Assembly (NCBI GenBank): GCA_017501255.1
Contig: JAFVXE010000014.1
Coordinates: 124,001 to 188,000, forward strand
DNA from: Clostridia bacterium
Lineage (GTDB): Bacteria > Bacillota > Clostridia > Christensenellales > Aristaeellaceae
Length of the DNA: 64,000 bases
Reading direction: 5' to 3'
Of this stretch, positions 60,164 to 64,000 are shown in pieces (the first letter of the stretch is position 1; every line of letters begins with the position of its first letter). The translations under genes were made by a program, and so were the position numbers. Under the pieces are notes generated by a model, which was not told the DNA's origin, searched no databases, and worked only from the letters and a program-made list of their open reading frames with translations.

Positions 60164-61052
60164 TCTCGCCATCTCCTGTTGCAATCTCTGTTTTAGGGAG
60201 TTCTTCTTTCTGTACGGGAACATCTTCCAAAGTGAGCTTACCCACCTTGCCGGCCCGGAATTCATCCAACACTACCGCACAGCCACGGTCAGTATCACAG
60301 ACACCTCCGCGCATCAGGAAACCACGGCCACGACAAACTGCTTCCAGCAGATCATAGCCACGCAATGAAGCATCCTTGATTTTGAACCGTTCCATGGTCT
60401 GCTGGGGACGAACCTCCAGAAGGTCTTCCAACAGGCTGATGCACAATTCTTCTACATTGTAGACAGCATCCTTGATGGTGCCGATATAGGCCAGACGGGT
60501 CGCTGCCCGCTGATCGTTCAGTTTGGGCCAGAGCATACCGGGGGTATCCAGCACTTCCAGATAAGGAGATACCTTGACCCACTGGTTGCTCTTGGTAACG
60601 CCGGGACGGTCACCTGTATGGGCGATGGTGCCGCCATACAAGCGGTTGATGAAGGTGCTTTTGCCCACATTGGGTACGCCAACCACCATAGCACGGATGG
60701 TCTTGGCAATGCCACGACGTTCGCCACGCTCAATGACAGCCCGTGCAGCTTCTTCAATAAAAGCTTTAGCTTCCTTGGTTTTTTTAGGGGTTGCGTCATA
60801 AGCCATGGCAGCAATGCCCTGATTCTTGAAATATTGCAGCCATTTCTGTGTTTTACCGTTCTCCGCCAGGTCAGCTTTACACAAAAGCAAAATGCGCCGT
60901 TTGTGTTCTACCATAGCTCCCAAAGCAGGATTCCGGCTGGAAAGCGGTAATCTGGCATCACAAAGTTCAATCACCAGATCCACTTTTGTCAGCTGAGCAG
61001 CAAGCAATCGTTTGGCTTTCGCCATATGTCCAGGATACCACTGAATATCCAA
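60156..61052 (-). CDS. rbgA: Ribosome biogenesis GTPase RbgA (YlqF)
   Basis: A 298-aa circularly permuted GTPase for late 50S assembly. MDIQWYPGHMAKAKRLL (start motif), LVIELCDARLPLSSRNP, G4 LLCKADLAE, G1 VVGVPNVGKSTFINRL, G2 RPGVTKSNQWV, G3 LDTPGMLWPK, and an ANTAR-like C-terminal helical domain. TTG start at 61052 after TTTAGGAGGT, the best ribosome site here. First gene of a long minus-strand run. Confidence 0.95.
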   Translation of the reverse strand: MDIQWYPGHMAKAKRLLAAQLTKVDLVIELCDARLPLSSRNPALGAMVEHKRRILLLCKADLAENGKTQKWLQYFKNQGIAAMAYDATPKKTKEAKAFIEEAARAVIERGERRGIAKTIRAMVVGVPNVGKSTFINRLYGGTIAHTGDRPGVTKSNQWVKVSPYLEVLDTPGMLWPKLNDQRAATRLAYIGTIKDAVYNVEELCISLLEDLLEVRPQQTMERFKIKDASLRGYDLLEAVCRGRGFLMRGGVCDTDRGCAVVLDEFRAGKVGKLTLEDVPVQKEELPKTEIATGDGENG

Positions 61053-61107
61053 TGTACAGACCTCCTAAAAGGCATAATCATTCAGTATTATTAAAGCACC
61101 CTTTTGA

Positions 61108-61140
61108 AAAAAGCGCAAGCCTTTCTGTGGAGGCTTGCGC
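61108..61140 (-). terminator. Terminator of the methyltransferase gene
   Basis: Perfect 10-bp stem GCGCAAGCCT / AGGCTTGCGC with 8-nt loop; on the minus strand it is followed by TTTTTTC. Confidence 0.88.
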
Positions 61141-61144
61141 ATCA

Positions 61145-61963
61145 TTAACGTTTTTTGCCAATATACATGGCATGTCCGCAGGTTTCGATAATTTCTTTTC
61201 GCTCGGAGGTTTCATCCAACAAATGGAGCATTTCATTGAACATATCCGAATTCTGTATGCTGTACAGGTGATCTTCTTTCTCATAAGCAAAGCTGCGTAT
61301 CGAAGAAAGATTGACTTTCGAAAAACCATGATCATCAAACAATCCAACGATTTCATCAGAGGTTGGATAATACCCCTCCTGAAAGCCGTAAAGAGCATTG
61401 TTATTGAATTTTCCAGAGGAAAAAACCTCCCGGAGATTATCAATACTCACCTGATCAGTGGCGTAGAAATATCGATCAACGATTGCAATGCTGCCGGAAA
61501 GATACGGGATGAAGCTGGCAAAAACCATGCCATGTTTTTTCAACACCCGGTGCACTTCCTCAATACACTTGGCTCTTTCTGTATCATCAAGCAGATGATA
61601 CAGAGGACCGAAAAGCAAAACCACATCAAACATCTCATTGTCATAGATAGACAAATCAATGGCATTGACCACATCACAAGCAATCAAATTGTCAGCGCCT
61701 GACTGTGCTTTCTTCTCCCTTGCGATGTCAATCAAGCGCTCTGACAAATCAGCCAGATAAACCTGATAGCCCTTTTCAGCAAGCGGAAAAGCATATACAC
61801 CGGTTGCGCCGCCAAGATCAAGGATCTTTCCCGTAGCAGGCAGGTGCTTCTCAAGCTTTTTCATGGTCATCTCATATTCCAGCCTGCCGCTATTGTCTCT
61901 ACACAGTCGCCCATTTTCGTCGAAGTTCTGATAATACATTTTCACCCGGTCAAAATCGGTCAT
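61145..61963 (-). CDS. Class I SAM-dependent methyltransferase
   Basis: A 272-aa small-molecule-type methyltransferase. KILDLGGATGVYAFPLAEKG is the SAM-binding motif I, VYLADLSERLIDIAREK motif post-I, MFDVVLLFGPLYHLLD motif II/III. Substrate unknown; the GPLYHL motif is common in methyltransferases of the UbiE/Methyltransf_11 type of unclear target. Start ATG 61963 after AGGGAGGTG; the much longer open frame continues antisense into the hydrogenase region and is not real. Single gene with its own promoter and terminator. Confidence 0.85.
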   Translation of the reverse strand: MTDFDRVKMYYQNFDENGRLCRDNSGRLEYEMTMKKLEKHLPATGKILDLGGATGVYAFPLAEKGYQVYLADLSERLIDIAREKKAQSGADNLIACDVVNAIDLSIYDNEMFDVVLLFGPLYHLLDDTERAKCIEEVHRVLKKHGMVFASFIPYLSGSIAIVDRYFYATDQVSIDNLREVFSSGKFNNNALYGFQEGYYPTSDEIVGLFDDHGFSKVNLSSIRSFAYEKEDHLYSIQNSDMFNEMLHLLDETSERKEIIETCGHAMYIGKKR

Positions 61964-61993
61964 GGAAGCACCTCCCTTTGAATAATTGCAAGA

Positions 61994-62022
61994 AACATAC
62001 CATAAAACGCAAAATTGTGCAA
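61994..62022 (-). promoter_or_regulatory. Promoter of the methyltransferase gene
   Basis: Minus strand: -35 TTGCAC (62017-62022), 17 bp, -10 TATGTT (61994-61999), 30 nt before the start codon. Confidence 0.6.
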
Positions 62023-62034
62023 GATTTTGCACAC

Positions 62035-62062
62035 AAAAAGCGGCGGGATTTCTCCCGCCGCT
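62035..62062 (-). terminator. Terminator of the hydrogenase operon
   Basis: Perfect 10-bp GC-rich stem AGCGGCGGGA / TCCCGCCGCT with a 4-nt loop, followed on the minus strand by a run of T residues. Confidence 0.9.
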
Positions 62063-62078
62063 GGGTTTGACCATGAAA

Positions 62079-63827
<1,749 letters not shown>

Positions 63828-63851
63828 AATTTCCACTCCTTTATGCAGATA

Positions 63852-64000
63852 TTAGTTCTTCACGATGGCGCCAAAACGGCACTTCTCCATACAAGAACCG
63901 CACTTGATGCACTTGGTGGTGTCGATCGTGTGCATTTCCTTGACGTTGCCGGTAATGGCATTGACGGGGCAGACACGGGCGCAAGCGGTGCAGCCGCGGC
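63852..64000 (-). CDS. hydB: NuoF/HydB-like hydrogenase subunit, only the C-terminal end is in the window
   Basis: The last 48 or so codons of an iron-sulfur flavoprotein, ending at TAA 63852-63854. Visible are two ferredoxin-type motifs, CTACARVCPVNAI and CIKCGSCMEKCRFGAI, followed by VKN. This double [4Fe-4S] tail is typical of NuoF-like subunits (HydB/HndC) that bind NADH and FMN in bifurcating hydrogenases. It lies 24 nt upstream of hydA, giving the usual B-A order. The start lies beyond the window. Confidence 0.83.
   Translation of the reverse strand, partial: RGCTACARVCPVNAITGNVKEMHTIDTTKCIKCGSCMEKCRFGAIVKN

Overview
This window looks like chromosome from an anaerobic, probably endospore-forming Clostridia-type Firmicute of moderate GC content. 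The evidence is the gene set and gene order. yabP-yabQ-divIC is a sporulation and division cluster. The dprA-topA-trmFO-hslV-hslU and tlyA-nadK-argR-recN orders are typical of Firmicutes. There is also an Rnf ferredoxin:NAD oxidoreductase operon, an NADH-linked [FeFe] hydrogenase, and strong aGGAGg ribosome binding sites throughout. I cannot assign a genus. There are no rRNA or tRNA genes, no CRISPR array and no transposase; the only RNA gene I can support is tmRNA.

Layout. 1-5.2 kb: rsmD (cut by the window edge), coaD, a coiled-coil protein, an adaptor/permease efflux pair without its ATPase, and an orphan MsmX/UgpC-type sugar-ABC ATPase. 5.3-9.3 kb: a PdaC-like polysaccharide deacetylase facing a two-component system, then a YjdF-like membrane protein. 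9.3-11.0 kb: an isolated accessory island with one leucine-rich-repeat gene whose C-terminus resembles the NADAR family. It is bounded by inverted copies of a 32-bp repeat and has further copies of the core CAAAACGA nearby. 11.0-16 kb: tmRNA, smpB, proA, bioY, yabP, yabQ, divIC, ppx. 16.1-26.2 kb: an EF-G-like GTPase, a 1-phosphofructokinase-like kinase, a GNAT, an alpha/beta hydrolase, a membrane-anchored MurF-like ligase, ddl, dxs and tlyA. 26.2-29.3 kb: nadK, argR, recN. 29.4-34.9 kb: an Rnf operon in the order C-D-E-A-B, with rnfG missing from its normal place and rnfD almost doubled in length by nine tandem 72-bp repeats. 35-40.7 kb: proC, rnhA (apparent frameshift), a tyrosine recombinase, lexA, psuK, psuG and an unknown gene.

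From 40.7 to 61 kb everything is on the minus strand and is nearly continuous, with 3-23 nt gaps or 4-nt overlaps except for one 177-nt promoter gap. Reading 5' to 3': rbgA, rnhB, a 1412-aa double-module GT-C glycosyltransferase, comM, dprA, topA, trmFO, an alpha/beta hydrolase-fold protein lacking its nucleophile, hslV, hslU, an MTA/SAH deaminase and three GT4 glycosyltransferases. The last part holds a methyltransferase, the [FeFe] hydrogenase subunit and the end of its NuoF-like partner.

How the genes fit together. The hydrogenase and Rnf both handle reduced ferredoxin and NADH, which suggests H2-evolving fermentation coupled to an ion gradient. Several genes feed the envelope (MurF-like, Ddl, deacetylase, GT4s, GT-C) and several handle DNA uptake, repair or topology (comM, dprA, recN, lexA, topA). 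The best candidates for something undescribed are the LRR/NADAR-like island with its flanking repeats, and the Rnf operon that lacks rnfG while its RnfD carries a large Thr/Ala/Glu repeat insertion just before the flavin-attachment motif.
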